A stretch of 64,000 bases of DNA from CADEDV01 sp048498035 (lineage in GTDB: Bacteria > Bacteroidota > Bacteroidia > Chitinophagales > Chitinophagaceae): contig JBEHYT010000009.1 of assembly GCA_048498035.1 (NCBI GenBank), forward strand, positions 109,364 to 173,363. The letters run 5' to 3'. Shown here one piece after another: positions 1-7,427 of the stretch (its first letter is position 1; the number at the start of each line of letters is the position of its first letter). The notes under the pieces are model-generated. The model saw only the letters and a program-made list of their open reading frames with translations. It did not search any database and was not told the origin of the DNA. The position numbers and the translations under genes are program-made.

Positions 1-462
1 TTTTTCTTCAGATTCCCTCAGCAAGTCCAGTTGGTCCAGCAGGCGATTGATCCGATCATTGTGATCAGACAGGTTTAGTTGCGCCTCGCGGAGTTGTTCG
101 TAGTAACTGCTCTTCGCATCTGCCACGGCTGGTCTCGGTTCTTTAGCCACCGATTCCAGGTCTGCCTGCAGCTTTTTATTCAGTCGACGTGTTTCTTCTG
201 CCTCAATGGTTAAAATGGAATTATTTTCCTGCGAATGCTCCAGGTCGTTCCGCAATTGAGCAAGTTCTTTATCCTTCACTTCCATTTCATTGAAATATTT
301 CATCTTCCACTCGTTAAACTGGGGGTTCGACTTTTTATGCTCCTGCAGCGTAGCACGCAGGTTGCGACGGGATATAATGAAAAAATGAATGGTAATGCCA
401 AGGATAAGTGCTCCAAGCATCAGCACGATGATCTCAATCAATGTCAGGGATAGGGTTGGCAT
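1..462 (-). CDS. Membrane-anchored coiled-coil protein, partial (C-terminus off the window)
   Basis: An open frame of 154 codons runs from an ATG at 462 to the window edge without a stop, so the C-terminus is missing. The N-terminus (MPTLSLTLIEIIVLMLGALILG) holds one hydrophobic membrane segment at about residues 5-28. It is followed by a long charged region rich in Glu, Gln, Leu and Lys with heptad-like spacing, typical of a coiled coil. This suggests an inner-membrane anchored cytoplasmic or periplasmic structural protein. It lies 129 bp downstream of pyrH on the same strand and could be cotranscribed. No family was recognised and no function is claimed. Confidence 0.6.
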   Translation of the reverse strand, partial: MPTLSLTLIEIIVLMLGALILGITIHFFIISRRNLRATLQEHKKSNPQFNEWKMKYFNEMEVKDKELAQLRNDLEHSQENNSILTIEAEETRRLNKKLQADLESVAKEPRPAVADAKSSYYEQLREAQLNLSDHNDRINRLLDQLDLLRESEEK

Positions 463-591
463 AACGGCGGAACTGTTTCTGAAACTATTAAAAATCGGCT
501 AAATAGCCGTCAATAGTTTTTCACAGGTGGGGTAAAAATGCGACTGCAAGATAACAGCTCCTACGAATTATAAAATAGGAAATCTACGATA

Positions 592-1305
592 CTAGCCTTT
601 TACCAGCGTACCTACTTTTTCCCCGGTTACCACGCGGCGCAGATTCCCTTCCTTATTCATGTCGAAAACGATAATAGGAAGGTTGTTTTCCATACATAAC
701 GTAAAGGCTGTCATGTCCATAACCCTTAAATTCTGGGAAAGGCACTCCTGGAAAGTAATTGTATTATAACGCGTTGCAGTGGGGTCTTTTTCGGGGTCGG
801 CGGTATAAATTCCGTCTACCCGGGTACCCTTCAGGATCACGTCTGCATTGATTTCAATAGCCCGGAGTGAACCGGCGGTGTCTGTTGTGAAATAGGGATT
901 TCCCGTACCGGCGCCAAAAATTACGACACGGCCCTTTTCTACGTGGCGGATCGCCCGGCGGCGGATATAGGGCTCTGCGATCTGCTCCATCTTAATGGCG
1001 CTTTGCAGACGCGTATATACCCCCACACGCTCCAGGCCAGCCTGTAAAGCCATGCCATTGATCACAGTGGCAAGCATTCCCATATAATCACCATGGGCCC
1101 GTTCAATACCGGTATCCGCCTCATTCATGCCTCGGTAGATATTTCCACCGCCAATTACAATCGCTACCTGTACGCCCAGGTCGGTAATGGATTTGATGTC
1201 CTGCGCATACTGCGCAATCACATCAGTATCAAAACCAAAACTTTTATCGCCCATCAGCGATTCACCGGAAAGTTTGAGGAGAACTCGTTTGTATTTGGGA
1301 AGCAT
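592..1305 (-). CDS. pyrH: UMP kinase
   Basis: Cytoplasmic UMP kinase of the amino acid kinase family; it makes UDP from UMP and ATP in pyrimidine nucleotide synthesis. The protein begins MLPKYKRVLLKLSGESL, the usual PyrH start, and contains the nucleotide-binding glycines (VIGGGNIYRG) and the GTGNPYFTTDTA signature near residue 130. With the start at 1305 it has 237 residues, normal for the family. A longer frame to 1323 adds six non-conserved residues and was not chosen. TATCTTCG, a likely -7 promoter box, sits 22 bp upstream. In many bacteria pyrH follows tsf directly and precedes frr; here an opposite-strand gene separates it from tsf and no frr is seen. Confidence 0.96.
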   Translation of the reverse strand: MLPKYKRVLLKLSGESLMGDKSFGFDTDVIAQYAQDIKSITDLGVQVAIVIGGGNIYRGMNEADTGIERAHGDYMGMLATVINGMALQAGLERVGVYTRLQSAIKMEQIAEPYIRRRAIRHVEKGRVVIFGAGTGNPYFTTDTAGSLRAIEINADVILKGTRVDGIYTADPEKDPTATRYNTITFQECLSQNLRVMDMTAFTLCMENNLPIIVFDMNKEGNLRRVVTGEKVGTLVKG

Positions 1306-1326
1306 ACAGGTACCGTTTTGCAAGCG

Positions 1327-1334
1327 CGAAGATA
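1327..1334 (-). promoter_or_regulatory. Candidate -7 promoter element (TATCTTCG) of pyrH
   Basis: TATCTTCG differs at one base from the Bacteroidota -7 consensus TAnnTTTG and lies 22 bp before the pyrH start. The same octamer precedes three other genes in this window at 5-28 bp. No clear -33 TTG is seen at the usual distance. Confidence 0.4.
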
Positions 1335-1445
1335 GGGGAATTTAGACGTTGCACGCAGTAGTATTACGCCCGAAAATACCGATTTGCACCAACTGTCAAA
1401 ACCAGATTGAAACAACATTCGTAGCTATCATCACAAGCAACCAAA

Positions 1446-2006
1446 ATGAACGCACTTGCCATTTTTACCAACCGGCTTGCGTCCTGTAGCGACCAAACCG
1501 GTCAGCTGCTGCAACAGCAAGCCATCAAGCGATTACGTGCAACTACAGACCTGGCAGATGCCGATCGTTATGTATTTTACTGGGATAATATCCGGCTTAG
1601 CGATGCCTGGGACAATGACCTGTATAATAAATTCCTGCAGTCGGGAACCTGTTTTGGCTCCAGGCTGGGCACAGCCTTTGAACGACTTTTTCAACAACGT
1701 TACCAGCAGGTGAGCATGATTGGCCTGAACCGCTTTCCTGTAACCAACGCACTGCTTGACGATACCTTTTCGCTGCTGCGCATGCACGATGTAGTCGTTG
1801 GCCCGGCAGCAGATGGCCGTCTTTACCTGCTGGCGTGCAGCCGCTATATTCCTGAACTATTTTCCCTTGAGTCCTGGGGGACAACGGAAAGCTACCCTCA
1901 GCTTGTAAAGCGACTGGAAGAGCTGCAATTACGGTGGCATGCAATGCCAGTGCTTCGGGACCATCCGGAAGGGGTTTTTGATATTCCTCCGCTGGTTTCC
2001 TGGTAG
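1446..2006 (+). CDS. DUF2064-family (TIGR04282-type) glycosyltransferase-like protein
   Basis: A 186-residue soluble protein resembling the DUF2064 family of nucleotide-sugar transferase-like proteins (GT-A fold, sometimes linked to arsenosugar synthesis). The segment SRLGTAFERLF near residue 72 matches the usual QGDLGERM region. VVVGPAADGRLYLLA at about 115-130 matches the family's VxGPAxDGGYYLxG motif, with the second Gly of DGG replaced by Arg. LFSLESWGTTESY then matches LFxxIxWxTxxV. The family's Asp in GxDCP is replaced here (IGLNRFP), so substrate binding may be altered. It stands alone on the plus strand between tsf and pyrH, convergent with tsf across a shared terminator. Function inferred from the family only. 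Confidence 0.7.
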   Translation: MNALAIFTNRLASCSDQTGQLLQQQAIKRLRATTDLADADRYVFYWDNIRLSDAWDNDLYNKFLQSGTCFGSRLGTAFERLFQQRYQQVSMIGLNRFPVTNALLDDTFSLLRMHDVVVGPAADGRLYLLACSRYIPELFSLESWGTTESYPQLVKRLEELQLRWHAMPVLRDHPEGVFDIPPLVSW

Positions 2007-2017
2007 GCTATTCAGAT

Positions 2018-2051
2018 AAAAAAAGGGCTGCAAATGCAGCCCTTTTTAAAA
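2018..2051. terminator. Bidirectional intrinsic terminator between the DUF2064 gene and tsf
   Basis: A 7-bp GC-rich stem (GGGCTGC at 2025-2031 with GCAGCCC at 2036-2042) around an AAAT loop is flanked by an A tract on the left and a T tract on the right. It can therefore stop both the plus-strand gene ending at 2006 and tsf ending at 2067. Confidence 0.88.
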
Positions 2052-2066
2052 ATATAATGTGCTGGA

Positions 2067-2903
2067 TTAACCGAGCGCTACACGTTTGAATGCAGTTACG
2101 GTTACACCGCCATTTTCTTTCAGGTAGTCACCTACAGATTTACCGGCGTCTTTTACAAATGCCTGGGCAGTGAGTGTTTGCTCTTTGAAGAATGCGCCCA
2201 TTTTGCCTTCGGCAATCTTGGCGAGCATATCATCCGTTTTTCCTGCCATCTTAGGATCCTGTTTCATCAATTCCACGATGATATCTTTTTCCCGTGCAAC
2301 CACTTCTGCCGGAACACTGGCAGCATCAATCGCTACCGGGTTCAATGCAGCAATTTGCATGGCGATATCCTTGCCTACTTCCGGGGCATCTTTATCAAGA
2401 CCCACCAGTACACCGATACGGTAAGCACCGTGAATATAAGAAGCTACATAAGGAGCTTCTACACGCTCAAATTTTGTAACACCGATCTTTTCGCCAATGC
2501 TGGCCAGTTTATCATTCACCAGTTCAGCTACAGTCAGGTCACCGGCTTTCGTATTCAGCAGTTCATCCAGGCTCTTCACATTGTTGTTGATTGCAGTATC
2601 TGCGATCAACTGGCCAAACGCTACGAAATCTGCATTTTTAGAAACGAAGTCGGTTTCGCAGCTTACGCATACAACGATACCGGTTTTGTTGTCGGCAGTT
2701 GTTTTTGCAATCACTACACCTTCTTTTGCTTCACGGTCTCCACGTTTTGCGGCAACCTTCTGGCCTTGCTTACGCAACCAGTCGATAGCGGCTTCAAAAT
2801 CACCATTGGTCTCCGTCAGGGCCTTACGGCAGTCCATCATTCCGGCGCCGGTAGCCTGGCGAAGTTTATTGATATCAGCTGCACTGATAGTTACTGTGCT
2901 CAT
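2067..2903 (-). CDS. tsf: Translation elongation factor Ts
   Basis: EF-Ts, the cytoplasmic nucleotide exchange factor that regenerates EF-Tu-GTP. It has 278 residues, close to the usual length. The N-terminal UBA-like domain (INKLRQATGAGMMDCRKAL) is at about residues 12-31. The core signature CETDFVSKN is near residue 82. It lies 55 bp downstream of rpsB and is the last gene of the rplM-rpsI-rpsB-tsf unit before the terminator. Confidence 0.98.
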   Translation of the reverse strand: MSTVTISAADINKLRQATGAGMMDCRKALTETNGDFEAAIDWLRKQGQKVAAKRGDREAKEGVVIAKTTADNKTGIVVCVSCETDFVSKNADFVAFGQLIADTAINNNVKSLDELLNTKAGDLTVAELVNDKLASIGEKIGVTKFERVEAPYVASYIHGAYRIGVLVGLDKDAPEVGKDIAMQIAALNPVAIDAASVPAEVVAREKDIIVELMKQDPKMAGKTDDMLAKIAEGKMGAFFKEQTLTAQAFVKDAGKSVGDYLKENGGVTVTAFKRVALG

Positions 2904-2958
2904 TAGAAATAACTTTATTAAGATTAATAATTAGCAGTTGATCCTGGTTATTGTGCGT

Positions 2959-3867
2959 TTAGCGACGTGCGCCACCACCACGTTGTCCACCACCGCTGTT
3001 GCCAGTTGTACGACGACGTTGTCCGCCGCCTGCACCTGCGCCACCGCCGGTACGACCAGCACCACGGGAACGGCCACCACGACCGCCCTCAGCCTGAGCT
3101 TCTGCTTCCAGGCGGGCTGCTTTCTTTTCTGTATCATCTGCATTTACATCTTCCACATCTTCATCTTTAGCGGCCTGGCGTTCAGCAAGACCTTCTGCAA
3201 TTGCAGCAGTGAGATAGTTGGTGATGATTGCGATGGATTTGGTAGCATCATCATTACCCGGGATCGGGAAATCTACCTTGTTCGGATCGCAGTTGGTATC
3301 TACCACACCAAATGTGGTAACACCCAGGCGTTTTGCTTCGGCAAGACCGATGTGCTCATGCCCGATATCTACGATGAACAGCGCTGCAGGAACACGGCCA
3401 AGCTGGGCGATACCACCCAGTACTTTTTCCATTTTTTCCTTATCGCGGCTCAGGGTAAGACGTTCTTTTTTAGTGATGCTGTCAAAAGAACCATCGCCCA
3501 GCATTTTTTCAATGCTCTGCATCTTCTTCACGCTCTTACGAACGGTGTTGAAGTTGGTAAGCATACCACCCAGCCAACGCTCGGTAACATAAGGCATGTT
3601 TACGCGCTTTGCGCATTCTGTAACGATGTCTTTCGCCTGCTTCTTGGTACCTACAAACAGGATCTTCTTTCCGCTGCGGGCAATCTGCTTCATGGCAGCC
3701 GCAGTTTCCTGGAGACATTCAACTGTCTTGTTCAGGTCGATGATATGAATACCTTTCTTCTCAGCAAAGATGTAAGGTAACATCTTGGGATTCCACTTCT
3801 TCTTGAGGTGACCGAAGTGAACACCTGCTTCAAGAAGCTGCTGTTGCAAGGATGTATTGTTTTCCAT
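2959..3867 (-). CDS. rpsB: 30S ribosomal protein S2 (uS2) with a Gly/Arg-rich C-terminal tail
   Basis: uS2 of the small ribosomal subunit. The conserved core occupies about residues 1-230, including the N-terminal LLEAGVHFGHLKKKWNPKM region and the FVGTKKQAKDIV and ERWLGGMLTNF motifs. The total of 302 residues is about 60 more than E. coli S2 (241). The extra part has an acidic linker (KDEDVEDVNADD) and then about 50 residues almost wholly of Gly, Arg, Ala and Gln with several RGG-like repeats. It sits 99 bp after rpsI and 55 bp before tsf. The tail is rich in CG and CCA codons on the plus strand, so sequencing error there is unlikely but not excluded. Confidence 0.97.
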   Translation of the reverse strand: MENNTSLQQQLLEAGVHFGHLKKKWNPKMLPYIFAEKKGIHIIDLNKTVECLQETAAAMKQIARSGKKILFVGTKKQAKDIVTECAKRVNMPYVTERWLGGMLTNFNTVRKSVKKMQSIEKMLGDGSFDSITKKERLTLSRDKEKMEKVLGGIAQLGRVPAALFIVDIGHEHIGLAEAKRLGVTTFGVVDTNCDPNKVDFPIPGNDDATKSIAIITNYLTAAIAEGLAERQAAKDEDVEDVNADDTEKKAARLEAEAQAEGGRGGRSRGAGRTGGGAGAGGGQRRRTTGNSGGGQRGGGARR

Positions 3868-3966
3868 TTATTTGAGCTTTGGGCGGCCGTTTGCAGCGGC
3901 CCGCTTTTTAAAATTTTGTTTTTAATCCCGGCAGCAAAAAGCCAAAGGCCATTTGCCGGCAGTACA

Positions 3967-4356
3967 TTAACGCTTGGAGAACTGGTAGCTCCGACGCGCC
4001 TTTTTGTGACCGAATTTTTTACGTTCAACAGAACGCGGATCACGTTTGAGCAGTCCGGCCGCTTTCAAAGCAGGACGGAAATCCGGGTTCAGATCAACCA
4101 ATACGCGGGAAATACCCAGCATAGCAGCCTCTGCCTGGCCCTTCAGACCACCACCGGCAGCATTGATCTTTACATCAAACTTGTTCAATACATCAGCTGT
4201 TTTCAGCGGACGCTCTACCTGGTTTTGCAGGTACACCAGCGGAAAGTATGTTTTGTAGTCTTTGTCGTTAACCGTGATTTTGCCATCACCTTTTGTCAGG
4301 AATACGCGCGTCACAGCTTCTTTACGACGACCCACTCCGTTCTTTTGTTTTTCCAT
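3967..4356 (-). CDS. rpsI: 30S ribosomal protein S9 (uS9)
   Basis: uS9 of the small subunit. The 129-residue protein has GVGRRKEAVTRV at the N-terminus, the GGGLKGQAEA segment near residue 69 and the conserved basic C-terminal SKR tail that reaches the P-site tRNA. It starts 27 bp after rplM, the standard order in bacteria. Confidence 0.98.
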   Translation of the reverse strand: MEKQKNGVGRRKEAVTRVFLTKGDGKITVNDKDYKTYFPLVYLQNQVERPLKTADVLNKFDVKINAAGGGLKGQAEAAMLGISRVLVDLNPDFRPALKAAGLLKRDPRSVERKKFGHKKARRSYQFSKR

Positions 4357-4383
4357 TGTTTTATTTATTTAGCGGCGGGTAAT

Positions 4384-4827
4384 TTAGAATTTAAGATCTT
4401 TTGGTTGTTGTGCAGTGTGCGGATGCTGATCACCAACATATACAAACAACTTTTTGTACATCTTGCGACCCAGGCGATTCTTCGGAAGCATACCTTTTAC
4501 AGCACGCTCAATTACTACTTCCGGGCGACGTTTGATCAGGCTTGCAGCTGATTCTTCTTTCAAACCACCAGGATAACCGGTATAGTGGTCATACACTTTC
4601 TGATCCAGCTTGTTACCAGTCAATACAACTTTTTCTGCATTGATTACAATGATATAATCACCAGTGTCAACGTGGGGCGTGTAAGAAGGCTTGTTCTTAC
4701 CACGCAAAACCGCGGCAATCCGCGAACACATGCGGCCTACGGTTTGATTAGTACCGTCCACAACATACCAGTTGCGCTTTACGGTAGCCTCGTTCGCATG
4801 TTTGGTAGTGAAATGTAGTTTACTCAT
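4384..4827 (-). CDS. rplM: 50S ribosomal protein L13 (uL13)
   Basis: uL13 of the large subunit, 147 residues. It shows RNWYVVDGTNQTVGRMCSRIA at the start, the YTPHVDTGDYIIVINAEKV segment, HYTGYPGGLK, and the VKGMLPKNRLGRKM motif near residue 113. It is the first gene of the rplM-rpsI-rpsB-tsf unit; a -7 box lies 90 bp upstream. Confidence 0.98.
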   Translation of the reverse strand: MSKLHFTTKHANEATVKRNWYVVDGTNQTVGRMCSRIAAVLRGKNKPSYTPHVDTGDYIIVINAEKVVLTGNKLDQKVYDHYTGYPGGLKEESAASLIKRRPEVVIERAVKGMLPKNRLGRKMYKKLFVYVGDQHPHTAQQPKDLKF

Positions 4828-4916
4828 TTTGTTTTTTACTTTTTACCGGCGCTTACTGCACCCGGTAGTTAAAAATGACAACCCGGCTATCCCCGGACTG
4901 TCCCTTTTTGGGGTCG

Positions 4917-4924
4917 CAAAGATA
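4917..4924 (-). promoter_or_regulatory. Candidate -7 promoter element (TATCTTTG) of the rplM operon
   Basis: TATCTTTG fits TAnnTTTG exactly and lies 90 bp upstream of rplM, inside the 236-bp gap before the next gene. No good -33 TTG is seen about 20 bp further upstream. The gap otherwise holds AT-rich sequence with no recognisable RNA element. Confidence 0.5.
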
Positions 4925-5063
4925 ACTACGGGCAGGTTCATAACCTACATTTTACCACGGTTATTTTAAACCAACCTCTGCAAGTAATTGATTTTCAATA
5001 AAAAAATATTCTTCTTTTTTTCGAGGTCATTTCTCAGCTGAAAACCAGGTTGTCAACTCCCGG

Positions 5064-5861
5064 TTAAAAAAGTGAGAGTTGCGCCTGGCGGGCCACCGCT
5101 TTTCCGATTTGATAAACAGGCGTTTCTTCATAGCGGGACGCTACAATGATCTTTGCCAGGTGCTGGTGGGGTTTGAAGAGTTCATGCACCACCTCCGGTG
5201 TATTGTTATTCCCGGAAAGATGAGACAGGAATAAATGGCTTAATTGACGGCCGCGGTGCTCCAGGAACAACTCCAGCGCCTGGCGGTTGGAAATATGCCC
5301 CTGCCCTCCGCTAATCCGTTTTTTTAACGGATATGGATAGGTCCCTTTCCAGAGCATGTCTTCGCAATAGTTTGACTCCAGGAAAACAGCATGGCATTGT
5401 TTGAAATGACTGATCACCTCGCGGGAATGATGACCGATATCAGTAATAACACCCACGTGAATGCCGTCACAGGAAATCATAAAACTATGAGGATCAACCG
5501 CATCATGAGCTTTCCGGAAGGGTTTCACCACCAACCCGCCCACTTTTACCGGCTTGTTGGCCACAAAAGATCGAACCCATTGCGCATCCAACTGCAGCCG
5601 ACTGTGCTGTAGCGTGAGATTTGTAATATATACAGGTAATTCGAATTTCCTGACCAGGCTGGCCAGTCCGCTGATATGATCCGTATGTTCATGTGTAATA
5701 AAAACAGCGCGCACGCGGCTCATTTCCAATTGGAGACGACGCATCCGCTTCTCAATCTCCCGGCAGGAAATACCGGCGTCCACCAGGATCGCCTCCTGGC
5801 CATTTCCAATATAAAAGCAATTCCCATTACTCCCCGTATTCAGCGCAGCTACCTGAAGCAT
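5064..5861 (-). CDS. MBL-fold metallo-hydrolase (YycJ/WalJ-like)
   Basis: A 265-residue metallo-beta-lactamase-fold protein. The start at 5861 gives MLQVAALNTGSNGNCFYI, the typical opening of YycJ/WalJ-like proteins. The metal-binding motif THEHTDHISG is near residue 58, with further ligands FLESNYCEDML and LSHLSGNNNTPE downstream. YycJ/WalJ proteins are linked to coordination of DNA replication and cell division or to 5' exonuclease activity; the substrate here is unknown. A frame extension to 5912 adds 17 hydrophobic but unconserved residues and was rejected. TATCTTCG lies only 5 bp before the ATG, suggesting a leaderless or very short-leader transcript. Confidence 0.88.
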   Translation of the reverse strand: MLQVAALNTGSNGNCFYIGNGQEAILVDAGISCREIEKRMRRLQLEMSRVRAVFITHEHTDHISGLASLVRKFELPVYITNLTLQHSRLQLDAQWVRSFVANKPVKVGGLVVKPFRKAHDAVDPHSFMISCDGIHVGVITDIGHHSREVISHFKQCHAVFLESNYCEDMLWKGTYPYPLKKRISGGQGHISNRQALELFLEHRGRQLSHLFLSHLSGNNNTPEVVHELFKPHQHLAKIIVASRYEETPVYQIGKAVARQAQLSLF

Positions 5862-5865
5862 ACAC

Positions 5866-5873
5866 CGAAGATA
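5866..5873 (-). promoter_or_regulatory. Candidate -7 promoter element (TATCTTCG) 5 bp before the MBL gene
   Basis: The same octamer found before pyrH, the amylase and the epimerase genes. Its position supports the start at 5861 and would place transcription initiation at or next to the ATG. Confidence 0.38.
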
Positions 5874-5942
5874 CTTGAATTGAAAAAGAAACAATTCACC
5901 GTAAAAAATCAACTGGAAATATCCGTAAATGAAGTGCTTCCC

Positions 5943-6110
5943 CTAATCCATTGAACGTACAAAAACCGTATCGAGCGTTGCTTTTGTAATAGGTTGAGAA
6001 ACAGGAAGCGACTGCGGCTTTGGCAATACTGCACGAGGTTTTTCCTGCCGGGTAAGACACTGATACGTAATCAACGCATAAATTCCGACAAGAAAGAGTA
6101 GTAACTTCAT
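5943..6110 (-). CDS. Small single-pass membrane protein, hypothetical
   Basis: A 55-codon frame starts at an ATG at 6110 after a purine-rich stretch (GCGAAA). It encodes a hydrophobic N-terminal segment (residues 2-18, KLLLFLVGIYALITYQC) and then a short proline-rich polar tail. A Cys at residue 18 could be a lipidation site but the lipobox is poor. The frame stays open upstream to 6455, but that extension overlaps the divergent gene at 6213 and is not plausible as protein. Possibly real because of its signal-like start; no family recognised. Confidence 0.4.
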   Translation of the reverse strand: MKLLLFLVGIYALITYQCLTRQEKPRAVLPKPQSLPVSQPITKATLDTVFVRSMD

Positions 6111-6145
6111 TTTCGCAGGTTGGATGGACAAAGCCGAAAGAATTG

Positions 6146-6177
6146 TGCCATGATTGAAAATCGTGGATATCATGGCA
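6146..6177. repeat. Inverted repeat in a divergent intergenic region
   Basis: TGCCATGAT (6146-6154) and ATCATGGCA (6169-6177) are perfect inverted arms with a 14-bp spacer, followed by TTATTTTTTAA. It lies 36 bp upstream of the membrane protein gene at 6213 and upstream of the divergent small gene. It could be an operator or an orphan terminator; the sequence cannot decide. Confidence 0.5.
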
Positions 6178-6212
6178 TTATTTTTTAATGACTTGGAACA
6201 AATACGCCGTTT

Positions 6213-7046
6213 ATGCAGCAGCAAAAAGCATGGAGTGTTCTCAACTTCCTGAGCCTTATTCTTCATATCACACTTGCCTATCTGACGCAGGTGAAGCTGA
6301 TCAACCAGCAGGACGTAGCCCAGGTGTCTGATCAATACGTATCGCTTTTTACACCGGCGGGCTTTACTTTCAGCATTTGGGGAATTATTTACGCAGCGCT
6401 GTTGTTGCTTTGCCTCTACCATTTGGTAAAGGCCTTTAAACGTGATCCCGATCACCCGGCCAATATTGATACCCGGCGCATGGGGCCTTTCTTTTTTCTT
6501 GTTAACCTGGCCACAGCGGGCTGGCTGATCGTTTGGACCCGGGGAATGATCACTGAATCACTTGCGCTGATTGTGTTTCAGTTGCTCGGGCTCATTGCAA
6601 TTCATGTACGGCTTGGGTTGTATAATCCCTTGCAGAACGCCTCTTCCAAACTGGCCACGCAACTACCATTATCTATCTGGCTGGGTTGGATATCCGTGGC
6701 CACGATTGCCAACACAAGTATTTATCTCGTTTTCAAAAGCTGGGATGGTCTTGGCTATCCCGCTACTACCTGGATGCTTATTATTACTTCCGTTGCCCTA
6801 TTGCTTGGTGTATTGATGATTACATTGCGCCGCAACGCCTACTTCGGACTGGTGATTGCCTGGGCTTTTTACGGCATTATCAGTAAACTGCAAAGCGCGG
6901 ATGCAACAGGCTACAATACTATTATCCGGCTGTGCTGGGCAGGCATTGCCCTGCTTATCGTGCTGGCGCTGATCCGGATGGTGATCAACATTCGCATGCA
7001 GAACAAACCCGCGCTTTTCCCCGCGCAGGAAGGGCCATTGAAATAA
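6213..7046 (+). CDS. Multi-pass membrane protein, TspO/MBR-related (tryptophan-rich sensory protein type)
   Basis: A 277-residue protein with seven to eight hydrophobic segments from residue 8 to about 260. The segment FTPAGFTFSIWGIIYAALLLLC near residue 45 is the hallmark of the TspO/MBR-related proteins common in Bacteroidota, which bind porphyrins or other tetrapyrrole-like ligands in better known members. LGWISVATIANTS in the middle is also typical. This form is longer than classical TspO (about 160 residues). Ligand and role are not known. It stands alone downstream of the inverted repeat and is convergent with the next gene. Confidence 0.7.
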   Translation: MQQQKAWSVLNFLSLILHITLAYLTQVKLINQQDVAQVSDQYVSLFTPAGFTFSIWGIIYAALLLLCLYHLVKAFKRDPDHPANIDTRRMGPFFFLVNLATAGWLIVWTRGMITESLALIVFQLLGLIAIHVRLGLYNPLQNASSKLATQLPLSIWLGWISVATIANTSIYLVFKSWDGLGYPATTWMLIITSVALLLGVLMITLRRNAYFGLVIAWAFYGIISKLQSADATGYNTIIRLCWAGIALLIVLALIRMVINIRMQNKPALFPAQEGPLK

Positions 7047-7050
7047 GAAA

Positions 7051-7422
7051 TCAGAATTGCTTTTTATCAAATAAGAATGTAGTCAGTGACAAAAGCGGCG
7101 GAGCCGCGATGATAATTAATAGCCATGCCCCGGGATTTGTCTGCAGACTTCCAAGCTGCAACAGTAGTCCGAAAGTATAGCATAGAAGAATGAGCAGGTA
7201 AATGGCAACGTGCAATGCCGAATGATGTACTACCCGCAGCAACCAGCGCAAACTCCAAACCGCCATCATCCACGCGATACCGATAGCGATAATATTGAAA
7301 ACTCTCCAGGTGTTGCCTTCCTCCACAAAATAGATGATACCGATAATAAATACCAGCTCGTACACCAGCAAAGACATACGCTTTTGCGAATGCGCGAATG
7401 CTTTGGTCAGCAGGTTAGGCAT
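7051..7422 (-). CDS. Hypothetical membrane protein downstream of the sigma-54 regulator
   Basis: A 123-residue protein with about four membrane segments (about residues 17-32, 40-60, 70-92, 99-117) and a short basic N-terminus (FAHSQKRM). It starts 5 bp after the stop of the response regulator gene, so the two are almost surely cotranscribed. No family recognised; the tight linkage suggests a link with the two-component system but does not prove it. Confidence 0.72.
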   Translation of the reverse strand: MPNLLTKAFAHSQKRMSLLVYELVFIIGIIYFVEEGNTWRVFNIIAIGIAWMMAVWSLRWLLRVVHHSALHVAIYLLILLCYTFGLLLQLGSLQTNPGAWLLIIIAAPPLLSLTTFLFDKKQF

Positions 7423-7427
7423 ACCGG

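Noticed and set aside
2178..2906. Long plus-strand ORFs opposite tsf and rpsB (also 2938-3780, 3808-4551)
   Set aside because: They are antisense shadows of highly conserved ribosomal genes with strong codon bias; no known protein features.
6111..6455. Upstream extension of the 55-codon ORF to a 170-aa protein
   Set aside because: The extra part overlaps the divergent gene at 6213 and has no protein-like composition; only the 55-codon end with its signal-like start is kept.
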